A DNA stretch of 14,974 nt. It comes from Puniceicoccales bacterium (GTDB taxonomy: Bacteria; Verrucomicrobiota; Verrucomicrobiia; Opitutales; LL51). A program made the translations under genes and the position numbers. Shown one piece after another: positions 1-7,619 of this stretch; position 1 is the first letter of the stretch, and the number at the start of each line of letters is the position of its first letter. The DNA lies in contig JAITNS010000078.1 of NCBI GenBank assembly GCA_031290315.1, forward strand, positions 1-14,974, read 5' to 3'. The notes below the pieces were generated by a model, which was not told the DNA's origin, made no database searches, and saw only the letters and a program-made list of their open reading frames with translations.

Positions 1-1
1 C

Positions 2-70
2 CAGGGCGGTCCCAAGGTCCAGGAAACAATGTTTCCTGGCGAGGATCATAAGGGCGAGCAGCCCTTATAT
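2..70 (-). repeat. 69-bp direct repeat, copy 1 (two-hairpin element)
   Basis: This copy is identical over 69 bp to positions 284-352, an offset of 282 bp. It contains two hairpins: CCAGGAAAC / GTTTCCTGG with loop AAT (19-39), and ATAAGGGC / GCCCTTAT with a 5-nt loop (48-68). Read on the minus strand, positions 70 to 13 match 11506-11563 at 51 of 58 positions (hand alignment), so this is a member of a dispersed family. The strand given is the orientation matching the plus-strand copy at 11506. Confidence 0.95.
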
Positions 71-75
71 TTAGA

Positions 76-114
76 TATGGGGCGCTGCCGCTTCTTATGG
101 GGCGCTGCCCCATA
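76..114. repeat. Tandem 14-mer with GC-rich triloop hairpin
   Basis: The 14-mer tatggggcgctgcc occurs at 76-89 and again at 96-109. The second copy completes a perfect hairpin, TATGGGGC / GCCCCATA with loop GCT (96-114). The first copy lacks the matching right arm, so it looks like a broken or half-duplicated module. Read on the minus strand, 95-118 matches 11630-11653 except in the loop, which is AGC here and AAA there. Confidence 0.85.
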
Positions 115-119
115 CCCCG

Positions 120-191
120 CCAGGGGATGGTTCCCCTGGACCTCCCATTTAAGGCCCCAGATTAGATGCCGTTGGCATCCAATCTAGGGCC
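120..191. repeat. Two adjacent hairpins
   Basis: The first hairpin is CCAGGGGA / TCCCCTGG at 120-139 with a 4-nt loop. The second, at 153-191, is long: 16 of 18 positions pair around the loop GTT (171-173), with A164/C180 and C158/A186 as mismatches. No coding potential or promoter is apparent here. Confidence 0.75.
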
Positions 192-200
192 AAAGGAATC

Positions 201-225
201 GTTCAAAGAATAATATTCTTTGAAC
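201..225. repeat. AT-rich triloop hairpin
   Basis: A perfect 11-bp stem (201-211 with 215-225) surrounds the loop AAT. It is the only triloop hairpin in the window closed by T-A instead of C-G. It has no T-run on either side, so it does not look like an intrinsic terminator. Confidence 0.8.
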
Positions 226-255
226 TTAATATTTGTGATCGGGCATTGTGGTTCA

Positions 256-288
256 CCCTGAATCATGTGCGTTGCACGTGTTTCAGGG
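256..288. repeat. Hairpin running into the second direct repeat
   Basis: Stem 256-270 pairs with 274-288 around loop GTT, with one T/T mismatch (263/281) and one G-T pair (266/278). Its right arm (284-288) is the beginning of the second 69-bp repeat copy, so hairpin and repeat boundaries interlock. Confidence 0.75.
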
Positions 289-352
289 CGGTCCCAAGGT
301 CCAGGAAACAATGTTTCCTGGCGAGGATCATAAGGGCGAGCAGCCCTTATAT
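284..352 (-). repeat. 69-bp direct repeat, copy 2, ending at the priA stop
   Basis: This copy is identical to 2-70. Its hairpins are at 301-321 and 330-350. On the minus strand it begins at the last base of the priA stop codon, so the element follows priA with no spacer and would form the start of the priA 3' untranslated region. Recombination between the two copies would remove 282 bp without touching the priA coding sequence. Confidence 0.95.
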
Positions 353-2565
353 CACATAAAATCGAAAGCATCGACATCAATAGATAAATGAATATTTGAG
401 GGAATGGTAATTGCTTGTCGAAAATTATTAATTTTTTCGCATACTTTACTGATAGTAGATGTGAAAATGAGTATTGAATAGCGGTAACGATCTTGCATTT
501 TTTCGATAGGGGAAATCATTGGCCCTCGAATAGTAAGGTCTGAAGAATTTTCTGAAAATAATTCTTGGAGTGGTTGTGCAAATTGTTTTTGGGCAAACAT
601 TTCCGTTGAATCGAGATGAATTCCAGAAATATTACAATTAATAATATGGCTAAAAGGCGGATAGCGTAGAGATTTTCGGAGCTTCAATTCTTGGGCAACA
701 AATGTCTCAAAATCATTATTTTTTGCTAAAAAGATAATTTCATTTCCAGGGATATGGGTCTGCAAAACGACCTCTCCGGGCATCGCACCTCGTCCCGATC
801 GCCCTGCTACTTGTACTAATAATTGAAATGTTTTCTCATTGGCCCGGAAATCTTGTTGGTTCAAGGACCCATCCGCATTAATTAATCCTACTAAAGTTAC
901 ATTGGGAAAATCTAAACCTTTCGCAATCATTTGAGTCCCTACTAAAATATCAATCTGACCGCTTCGAAAATGATTTAAAATGTGAATAAATTCATGTTTC
1001 TTCCCCATCACATCGGAATCAATGCGTGCAATTTTTGTATCAGGGAAAATCTTTTGCGCCATTTGTTCCACTTTTTGAATACCTATTCCATTGTAAAATA
1101 TCGCCGATGAACCACATTTAGGACATTTATTTTGCGGTAATTGTTGGTAGGAGCAAAAATGACACATTAATTGATTAATCGTTCTATGAAATGTCAAAGG
1201 TAAACTACAATGGGGGCAAGTGGCAATAAAATTGCAATCTTTACATAAAACGGTCGTAGCATAGCCGCGCCGATTTAAAAATAAAATCACCTGTTCTTTT
1301 TTTTCTAAACGTTCACCCATTTTTTTGATGAGAAGACGAGAAAGAATCGTACTTCCCCCATCCGATTCGTAGCGCATGTCGACAACATGTACAAACGGTA
1401 ATTGCTTTTGATCGATCCGATGGGGTAAGGTTTCGAGTTTATAATTTTTAAATTTTGTATTAAAAACTGATTCCATCGAAGGAGTTGCGGAGCCCAGTAA
1501 GCAGGTCGCATTGTGGAGCTTAGCGCGATAAATGGCGACATCGCGTCCGTGATAGCGGGGGTTCTCTCCCTGTTTGTAAGCGGACTCATGTTCTTCATCG
1601 ACAATAATAAAGCGTAAATTATTGAGTGGTAAAAATACGGCAGAGCGCGCGCCAACGACAACCATCGATGTATTATTGAGTGCCGCTAACCAAGTATCGC
1701 GACGTTCACCATCCGATAACCCACTGTGCCATACCCAAACCGGAAATCCTTCCAACCGCGATCGAATTTTCTCCACCACTTGAGCCGTCAATGCTAATTC
1801 GGGCAATAAATATAATACGGATCCTCCAGCTGTAATAACACGATCAATCAATTCGATGTAAATTTCCGTTTTCCCAGATCCCGTTACACCATGCAATAAA
1901 TGCACATTAAAAACTCCATCCCGTAAACTGCTATCGACCGATTCCACAATACGTAATTGCTCGGGAGTCAATTGAATGGAATAAACATTGGGATGAAGCA
2001 AGTCGCGATGCGTATAGGCTATGCGTTCCGTGCGCTGAAATGTTTCGTGAATAATATTCTTTCGCAACAATGCTTCTAAAATATTGCGTGAAAATTTTTC
2101 TAAAAATTCGCTCTTTAAAATCCGTGGGTTTTGTTTTAAAAACTCAAATGCTTCATATTGTTTCGGTAATTTTTGGGCATCAATAGCGTCATTGATTTCT
2201 TCTGAAAGCTGTAAATAGGTAACCAATTTTAAGGGAATATTTTTGCGAATTACACTCGGGATCGCCGTATCGATCACCGAAAAAAGGTCGCAAATATAGT
2301 ACTTTGCAATCCAAAAATAAAGCTGAATTAAAGTTTCATTGGTGATGGGAATGTCATAGATAGTATTAAGAATTGGTTTCAAAGTATAATGGAGCGCTTG
2401 GGGATCTATTTCTTTAACGGCGTAAACGAGACCTATCTTTTTCGTTTTACCAAGGAAAATATTTACTAAACTACCCGGAGCAATGGCAAATCGCAACGCT
2501 TCGGGAATACTATATTTCAATGGGCGCTCAATGGGCGCAAAGACTAAGATTTCAGCGATGAGCAT
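352..2565 (-). CDS. priA: Primosomal protein N' (replication restart helicase PriA)
   Basis: PriA is a 3'-to-5' superfamily 2 DNA helicase that recognises abandoned forks and starts reloading of the replicative helicase. The 737-residue product matches the usual length (E. coli about 730). It shows a Walker A motif GVTGSGKT (226-233), a DEEH Walker B box (323-326), GSATPS (358-363), eight zinc-binding cysteines (441, 444, 450, 453, 468, 471, 481, 484), GTQMIAKG (543-550) and the arginine-finger motif AGRSGRG (587-593). The N-terminal 3'-DNA-binding and winged-helix part (about 1-200) is more diverged. The start overlaps the end of folD by 14 nt with no clear Shine-Dalgarno sequence, which suggests translational coupling. 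The stop is fused to a hairpin repeat element. Identification is secure. Confidence 0.97.
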   Translation of the reverse strand: MLIAEILVFAPIERPLKYSIPEALRFAIAPGSLVNIFLGKTKKIGLVYAVKEIDPQALHYTLKPILNTIYDIPITNETLIQLYFWIAKYYICDLFSVIDTAIPSVIRKNIPLKLVTYLQLSEEINDAIDAQKLPKQYEAFEFLKQNPRILKSEFLEKFSRNILEALLRKNIIHETFQRTERIAYTHRDLLHPNVYSIQLTPEQLRIVESVDSSLRDGVFNVHLLHGVTGSGKTEIYIELIDRVITAGGSVLYLLPELALTAQVVEKIRSRLEGFPVWVWHSGLSDGERRDTWLAALNNTSMVVVGARSAVFLPLNNLRFIIVDEEHESAYKQGENPRYHGRDVAIYRAKLHNATCLLGSATPSMESVFNTKFKNYKLETLPHRIDQKQLPFVHVVDMRYESDGGSTILSRLLIKKMGERLEKKEQVILFLNRRGYATTVLCKDCNFIATCPHCSLPLTFHRTINQLMCHFCSYQQLPQNKCPKCGSSAIFYNGIGIQKVEQMAQKIFPDTKIARIDSDVMGKKHEFIHILNHFRSGQIDILVGTQMIAKGLDFPNVTLVGLINADGSLNQQDFRANEKTFQLLVQVAGRSGRGAMPGEVVLQTHIPGNEIIFLAKNNDFETFVAQELKLRKSLRYPPFSHIINCNISGIHLDSTEMFAQKQFAQPLQELFSENSSDLTIRGPMISPIEKMQDRYRYSILIFTSTISKVCEKINNFRQAITIPSNIHLSIDVDAFDFM

Positions 2566-3427
2566 GACGTTGGTAAGCGAGTAATGTATTTTTCATCAGC
2601 ATGGCGATTGTCATAGGCCCAACTCCTCCCGGAACCGGTGTGATAAATCCTGCTACTTCTTTAACATTCTCAAAATCCACATCCCCTACCACTCGATAAC
2701 CTTTTTCACTATTATTATCTGAAATGCGATTGATTCCCACATCAATCACAATGGCTCCCGGCTTTATCATATCCGCTGTAATCGCCTGAGGTTGTCCCAT
2801 GGCGGCGATGAGTAAATCGGCGTCCTGTGCATAATGGCTAATATTTTTAGATCTTGAGTGGCAAAAAGTGACGGTTGTATTCGCAAATTCCTTTTTTTGC
2901 AACATCAGTAGCCCCACCGGTTTCCCTACAATTAAACTGCGCCCTAAAACAACGGTATGCTTTCCAGTCAGATCCATATTCGTAGAGCGAATGAGTTCGA
3001 CTATACCGGCCGGAGTACAGGGCCAAAATCCTCGATCACTTTCTTGGCAGAGCAGTCCTAAATTATAGGAATGAAAGCCGTCGATATCCTTAGTAGGATC
3101 GACCATCGCAAATGCCGCTTCCTGCATTTCAAGGGTAGGTAGGGGTGCTTGAATTAATATGCCATCCACAGTAGTATCTTCGTTAAGTTGGCGAATGGTA
3201 TCGAGGAGCATTTCGCATTCTACATTTTGAGGCAATAGGATCGTCGATGTTTTGATACCGATTTCTGTAGCTATTTTTTGTTTTTGGTTGACGTAAATCA
3301 CGGAAGCGGGATCTTCTCCGACGCGTACAAATACGGCACAAGGTGGACGTGCACAGGATGCCACGGATGATTTAATATCTGCTAAAATTTTTTGGGATAT
3401 CGCTTTTCCCTCGATTATACTCGCCAT
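2552..3427 (-). CDS. folD: Methylenetetrahydrofolate dehydrogenase / methenyl-THF cyclohydrolase (FolD)
   Basis: FolD is a cytosolic bifunctional enzyme that interconverts 5,10-methylene-, 5,10-methenyl- and 10-formyl-tetrahydrofolate, feeding purine and formyl-Met synthesis. The 291-residue protein has full family length. Active-site landmarks are Tyr45 and Lys49 in the YxxxK motif, DIDGFH with Asp116, the dinucleotide-binding segment GRSLIVGKP (162-170) and the C-terminal signature PVPGGVGPMT (264-273). A Shine-Dalgarno-like AGAGGA lies 9 nt upstream of the ATG on the minus strand. It is the first gene of a two-gene unit with priA. Its 5' end faces the murC-murB fusion across only 50 bp. 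No key residue appears missing. Confidence 0.97.
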   Translation of the reverse strand: MASIIEGKAISQKILADIKSSVASCARPPCAVFVRVGEDPASVIYVNQKQKIATEIGIKTSTILLPQNVECEMLLDTIRQLNEDTTVDGILIQAPLPTLEMQEAAFAMVDPTKDIDGFHSYNLGLLCQESDRGFWPCTPAGIVELIRSTNMDLTGKHTVVLGRSLIVGKPVGLLMLQKKEFANTTVTFCHSRSKNISHYAQDADLLIAAMGQPQAITADMIKPGAIVIDVGINRISDNNSEKGYRVVGDVDFENVKEVAGFITPVPGGVGPMTIAMLMKNTLLAYQRHAHR

Positions 3428-3477
3428 TTATCAAAATCCTCTATTTCTATGGGTTTATAAATTGAGAACCTTAGAAG
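3428..3477. promoter_or_regulatory. Divergent promoter region, folD / murC-murB
   Basis: This 50-bp gap must hold the start signals for both the folD-priA unit and the murC-murB run, unless either is read from elsewhere. The palindromic TTTATAAA (3454-3461) could act as a -10 element in both directions. No convincing -35 hexamer was found for either strand. Used rightwards, it would give murC-murB a very short leader. Assignment is tentative. Confidence 0.35.
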
Positions 3478-5628
3478 ATGTGCAAGCAATTTTTATTTTT
3501 AGGTATAGGTGGAATGGGTATGGCTCCCCTTTCAAGTTACGTTCGCCAACGTGGAGATATTGTTTATGGATTTGATGACGCACTTTCTGTAGATCTGGAG
3601 CGCTTCTTTGAGGGCCAGAAAATTGTCATTTGCGAACAATTCCCTGAAAATATCGACAACGTTATCTTTTCGAGTGCGGTTCAAGAAGATCATCCTTGGA
3701 TGCGGATGGCTAAAGAACGTAAAATACCGACAATCCGTCGTGGATATTTTTTAGCAAAATTTTGTCGACAAAAAAGAGTTATAGCGATTACCGGCTCCCA
3801 TGGTAAAACGACTACGACGGGGATGCTCATCGATCATCTACCCAATTGCGATTATATTTTGGGAGGATTTTTTCAAAATAAAAATAAATTACCTGCTTCT
3901 TATAAAAAAGAAAATAAATATCTTATATGTGAAGTGGATGAAAGCGACCGCACCATTGAAGCCTTTCAGCCCTACATAACAGCGACGATTAATTTGGAGG
4001 ACGATCATTTGGATACCTATGGCCAATCGAAGTATTTGGATGATGCATTTGAAAAAATATTTTCTCAAACGGAACGCGTGGTTATTATTCCGGAAAACAA
4101 TGAACGGTTATGTGCCATTGCCCAAAGATTAAACATTCCTATATTTTTTGCTAAACTTTCGTCTCAGGCAAAAGAAAATTTTCATTTACAAAATGGTGCC
4201 ATTGTAAAAAGTATTCTAGAAATATTATTGGCGGAATTAGATTCGCCGACCATTTTACCGGAGGTATCTTACTCGCCGATTTTTCGTCGCAATCAATTTC
4301 TAGGCTATATTTATGAGAATCAGGTAATGGAAATTTGGGCAGATTACGCCCATCACCCAACCGAAATTATCCATTATATTGAAAAATTTCGCCATGAGAA
4401 TTCTGATAAAAAAATTTTATTTATTTTCCAACCCCATCGCTATTCCCGCACAAAACAATATGCCCGAGATTTTGCTAAAATTTTTGAAGATAAGGATGCT
4501 TTATTGATCGCCGAATATTCGGCTGGCGAAACATTTATATTGGAAGGTACCACCCAATCGATTATGCAATATTTATCTGGGATAGCAAAGGTAAAGTATA
4601 GCAATTTGCTAAAAGATTTTAATTTCCAAGAATTTTCCGAAAGTAACATTTTTGATATCATTCTTTTTATTGGTGCCGGCGATATTTACCAGCAGGCGCA
4701 GGACTGGCTGTTTACCCAACGCGTTGCGCATCTCAAGAAAATCCTTACGAGTTGCGCCATTGCTTTTCAGGAAAATTTTCTTTTAAAATATCGCAATACT
4801 TTTCAGGTTGATGCGATTGCACCTTTATGGATTGAGCCACAATCGGAGACGGAACTTCAAACATTAATTCAATACTTACAAAGCGCCGCAATATCTCATA
4901 TTGTAATTGGTCGTAGCTCTAATTTACTTTTAGATGATTTTAAAGGTGTTTATATTTCATTAAAAAAGATGCCAACTATTTTAGAAATTACTCCTTCTCA
5001 GATTACAGTTTCGTCGCAGATCGTTTTAGGTGCATTTGCAAAACGTATGGCGACTTTAGGACTGCAAGGTTGTGAATCATTAACGGCGATTCCCGGGACC
5101 ATAGGTGGTGCGCTTTATATGAATGCGGGTGCCCATCAACAGTCTATTTTTGATCATTTAATTTCTATAAAGTTTCTCGATTTTTCCGGAGAAATTAAAA
5201 CGATTTTAAAAGATGAAATTGATTTTAGTTATCGTCATGGATTTCGCGAAGGCATTATTTTGAGTGCTCAATTTTCCTTTACCCAACAGGAAGCGCCGGA
5301 AGTTTTACTGGAAAAAATTCGAACCCGAATCCAATGGCGAAGGGAAAAGCAGCCTTCGGAAGCGAATGCGGGGAGTATTTTTAAAAATCCCGAAAATTAT
5401 TTTGCGGGAGTATTGATCGAGCAAGCTGGTTTGAAAGCAATGTCTATCGGTGGCGCTACGGTATCGCCAGTGCATGCCAATTTTATTGTCAATTGTGATC
5501 AAAAGGCAACGGTAACTGGTATAAAGCGACTATTGCGTTTCATACGCCAAAAGGTTTTTGAAAAACATAGAATTTTTTTAGAGCGAGAGATTTTATTTGC
5601 ATCCGATCACTTTTTACATATACTTTAA
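3478..5628 (+). CDS. murC-murB: UDP-MurNAc--L-alanine ligase / UDP-MurNAc dehydrogenase fusion (MurC-MurB)
   Basis: One 716-residue polypeptide joins two consecutive cytosolic steps of peptidoglycan precursor synthesis. Residues 1 to about 420 are MurC (adds L-Ala to UDP-MurNAc): GIGGMGM (9-15), ATP loop TGSHGKTTT (105-113), EDDHLDTYG (174-182), DYAHHPTE (289-296), QPHRYSRT (319-326) and GAGDIY (399-404). Residues about 430-716 are MurB (reduces enolpyruvyl-UDP-GlcNAc with FAD/NADPH): GRSSNLL (478-484), IPGTIGGALYMNAG (538-551), YRHGF (585-589), AGSIFKNP (631-638) with Ser633 as the likely proton donor, and a C-terminal Glu704 matching the catalytic glutamate. The start is fixed by an in-frame stop one codon upstream of ATG. 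The MurC half is short: NLEDDH to DYAHHP spans about 116 residues instead of about 150 in E. coli, and the PGxHNxxN motif is not recognisable. The reading frame is intact throughout. Confidence 0.93.
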   Translation: MCKQFLFLGIGGMGMAPLSSYVRQRGDIVYGFDDALSVDLERFFEGQKIVICEQFPENIDNVIFSSAVQEDHPWMRMAKERKIPTIRRGYFLAKFCRQKRVIAITGSHGKTTTTGMLIDHLPNCDYILGGFFQNKNKLPASYKKENKYLICEVDESDRTIEAFQPYITATINLEDDHLDTYGQSKYLDDAFEKIFSQTERVVIIPENNERLCAIAQRLNIPIFFAKLSSQAKENFHLQNGAIVKSILEILLAELDSPTILPEVSYSPIFRRNQFLGYIYENQVMEIWADYAHHPTEIIHYIEKFRHENSDKKILFIFQPHRYSRTKQYARDFAKIFEDKDALLIAEYSAGETFILEGTTQSIMQYLSGIAKVKYSNLLKDFNFQEFSESNIFDIILFIGAGDIYQQAQDWLFTQRVAHLKKILTSCAIAFQENFLLKYRNTFQVDAIAPLWIEPQSETELQTLIQYLQSAAISHIVIGRSSNLLLDDFKGVYISLKKMPTILEITPSQITVSSQIVLGAFAKRMATLGLQGCESLTAIPGTIGGALYMNAGAHQQSIFDHLISIKFLDFSGEIKTILKDEIDFSYRHGFREGIILSAQFSFTQQEAPEVLLEKIRTRIQWRREKQPSEANAGSIFKNPENYFAGVLIEQAGLKAMSIGGATVSPVHANFIVNCDQKATVTGIKRLLRFIRQKVFEKHRIFLEREILFASDHFLHIL

Positions 5629-5631
5629 ATT

Positions 5632-7092
5632 GTGAATATAGTTTGGACAAAAGAGCGTGCGGTAGGGATTGTGATGCATATTTCTTGTTTACCTGGTGGG
5701 CAAGGAATAGGATGTTTTGACGAAAGTGCCTATCAATTTATTGATTTTCTATGGGAAGCGGGGATAAAATTTTGGCAAGTCTGTCCCCTGACGCCGACTA
5801 GCTATGGCGATTCGCCTTACCAAGGGTTATCTTCATTCGCCCTCAATCCTTATTTTATTGATCTGAAAGCGCTTGGGATTAATAATTCTTTAAAAAATTT
5901 AGCAAATGATGTCCAACGCGTTCCTTTCGGCGAAATTTATTATTTTTTTCAAAAGTTATTACCGGAAATCCGAAACGTCTTTCCCAAAACCGAAAGACAA
6001 AAATTAAACCATTTTCGCGAACATACTCCTTGGCTAAAGTCATATGCATTATTTTCAGCACTAAAAAAATACTTTAACGAACAATCTTGGATTGAGTGGC
6101 CACAAGCCTATCGATATTACGAAACAATCGATAGTACTCATCTGCCCCAATCAGTTCTCGATGATATGGAAAGCTATGAAATTTTACAGTATTTTGCAGA
6201 CAATCAATGGCGAAAATTGAAACAATATGCGACAGAGAAGGGCATAAAAATTATCGGTGATATTCCGATGTATCCGGGATATGATAGCGCGGATGTCTGG
6301 AGTGAGCCGAAAAATTTTCAACTTGATAAAAATTTGAAACCACTTCGAATCGCTGGAGTCCCTCCCGACTATTTTTCAGAAAATGGCCAGCTCTGGGGAA
6401 ACCCTATCTACGACTGGGATTTTTTAGAAAGTAATCATTATGATTGGTGGTGTCGGCGTATCCAGCGCAATCGAGGGCTCTTCGATGTCCTTCGTCTAGA
6501 TCATTTTCGTGGCTTCGACAACTTTTGGAGCGTTCCGAGCGACGCCCTAACGGCTAAAAATGGAAAATGGGAAAAAGGTCCTGGAGTAAAATTATTTCGC
6601 TCCCTTGAAAATATACCCTTTATTGCTGAAGATCTCGGTGAGCTCGATGATTCTGTCCCCCAATTAATGCAACAGCTCCATTTCCCGGGCATGAAAGTCT
6701 TGCAATTTGCATTTTCTCGGGATCCTAAAAATATTTACCTTCCCCATTATCACCATCCTTTTTCGGTTCTTTACCTTGGGACGCATGATAATGATACTTT
6801 ATTGGGGTGGTATTATTCCCTTGATGAATCTATTAGAGATCAAATTCGGTGTTATTTTGGCATCGATGATTGCGAAACATCGTGGAAATTTTTAACAGAA
6901 GTTTATCGTTCCCCTTGTTTTCTCAGCATGATTTGTGTGCAAGATTTATTGGGATTAGGTTCGGAAGCCCGCTTCAATACACCGGGTACTCAATGTGGTA
7001 ATTGGCAATGGCGTATGACGACAGCGCAATTCTCCGAATTACAAAATATGGCTCCCCAATTAAAAGTATATGGATTGCGATATGATCGATAA
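5632..7092 (+). CDS. malQ: 4-alpha-glucanotransferase (amylomaltase, GH77)
   Basis: MalQ transfers alpha-1,4-glucan segments between maltodextrins in the cytosol, serving maltose or glycogen metabolism. The 486-residue protein is full length for the compact bacterial type. Visible landmarks are the N-terminal GDSPYQ (59-64), GDIPMYPGYDSADVW (209-223), GVPPDYFSENGQLWGNP (242-258), the nucleophile Asp290 in LRLDHFRGF, the acid/base Glu333 in IAEDLG, and the third carboxylate Asp386 in GTHDNDT. The start is GTG, 3 nt after the murC-murB stop, without a Shine-Dalgarno sequence. Coupled translation with the wall-synthesis gene is likely, though the two pathways are not directly linked. An internal ATG (codon 15) would cut into conserved sequence, so GTG is preferred. 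Confidence 0.95.
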   Translation: MNIVWTKERAVGIVMHISCLPGGQGIGCFDESAYQFIDFLWEAGIKFWQVCPLTPTSYGDSPYQGLSSFALNPYFIDLKALGINNSLKNLANDVQRVPFGEIYYFFQKLLPEIRNVFPKTERQKLNHFREHTPWLKSYALFSALKKYFNEQSWIEWPQAYRYYETIDSTHLPQSVLDDMESYEILQYFADNQWRKLKQYATEKGIKIIGDIPMYPGYDSADVWSEPKNFQLDKNLKPLRIAGVPPDYFSENGQLWGNPIYDWDFLESNHYDWWCRRIQRNRGLFDVLRLDHFRGFDNFWSVPSDALTAKNGKWEKGPGVKLFRSLENIPFIAEDLGELDDSVPQLMQQLHFPGMKVLQFAFSRDPKNIYLPHYHHPFSVLYLGTHDNDTLLGWYYSLDESIRDQIRCYFGIDDCETSWKFLTEVYRSPCFLSMICVQDLLGLGSEARFNTPGTQCGNWQWRMTTAQFSELQNMAPQLKVYGLRYDR

Positions 7093-7098
7093 TAGCAC

Positions 7099-7110
7099 TT
7101 GTAATTACAA
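7099..7110. promoter_or_regulatory. 12-bp perfect palindrome upstream of the pseudopilin gene
   Basis: TTGTAATTACAA is a perfect palindrome located 7 nt after malQ and 42 nt before the next start codon. It has no loop and is followed by A residues, so it is not a terminator for the plus strand. It could be an operator for a dimeric regulator, but a short AT-rich palindrome may also arise by chance. Confidence 0.25.
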
Positions 7111-7151
7111 AAAAAATAAATATATTTTATCAAATTAGAAGGGGTTATTAG

Positions 7152-7541
7152 ATGAACAGAGGTGATCGCAAGGGATATTTATTGATAGAGGTGATAATAG
7201 GGCTTTCGATTTTTGCGTTAGTTACTGGGGTAGTGACGCAAGGATTTTTGACCGGCTTAAAATTATATGGCGAAGCGGATGACGCCGATCCCAACGAATC
7301 TGTGGTGGCTCCTATGCTCATCAATCGCATAACTAATAAGACTGACCTGAATGCTCCCATTGAAATTGGTTTAGGAAAAGAGAAATGGAAAGTGGAAGTA
7401 AAAGCAAAAAATCAAATTTCTAGTGTTTCTCAAAAATTATATGCATTAGATATTGGTATTACGAAGAGTATCGATTTAAATGGGAGAAATATCGATCCCC
7501 CATTGGAGAAAGCCTATCACATTTTCCGCTACATGCCATAG
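7152..7541 (+). CDS. Type II secretion / type IV pilus-like pseudopilin
   Basis: The 129-residue product has a class III (prepilin) signal: a short basic leader MNRGDRKG, predicted cleavage between Gly8 and Tyr9, Glu13 at position +5 of the mature protein, and one hydrophobic helix to about residue 30. After cleavage by a prepilin peptidase it would join a pseudopilus in the inner membrane and periplasm. The rest is a small, poorly conserved globular domain, as in minor pseudopilins of the GspI/GspJ/GspH kind; I cannot tell which. The ribosome binding site GAAGGGG (7138-7144) supports this start. A prepilin peptidase gene starts 7 kb away at 14402. No ATPase, secretin or other pilus gene is in the window. 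Confidence 0.75.
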   Translation: MNRGDRKGYLLIEVIIGLSIFALVTGVVTQGFLTGLKLYGEADDADPNESVVAPMLINRITNKTDLNAPIEIGLGKEKWKVEVKAKNQISSVSQKLYALDIGITKSIDLNGRNIDPPLEKAYHIFRYMP

Positions 7542-7619
7542 CCCCCTCCTAAAATTATTGCCCCATTATAAATGGCTTGAAAATCTTTTAAATATTCTAT
7601 CACTTGGAATGGAGGTATT

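Larger units (their letters stand above)
1..351. other. Non-coding hairpin-rich region downstream of priA
   Basis: I see no credible gene in this stretch. It is visibly more GC-rich than the flanking genes and is made almost entirely of short inverted repeats: 19-39, 48-68, 96-114, 120-139, 153-191, 201-225, 256-288, 301-321 and 330-350. A 69-bp direct repeat brackets it. The minus-strand open frame through the region is interrupted-looking, has no ribosome binding site and runs antisense into the end of priA, so I do not treat it as coding. The left end continues beyond the window. Confidence 0.85.

Noticed and set aside
1..352. CRISPR array
   Set aside because: There are only two identical copies 282 bp apart, the repeats are 69 bp with internal hairpins, and the interval is itself hairpins, not spacers of uniform size.
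162..380. 72-codon minus-strand open frame next to priA
   Set aside because: It is made of hairpin sequence and overlaps the 3' end of priA in another frame, has no ribosome binding site and no protein-like pattern.
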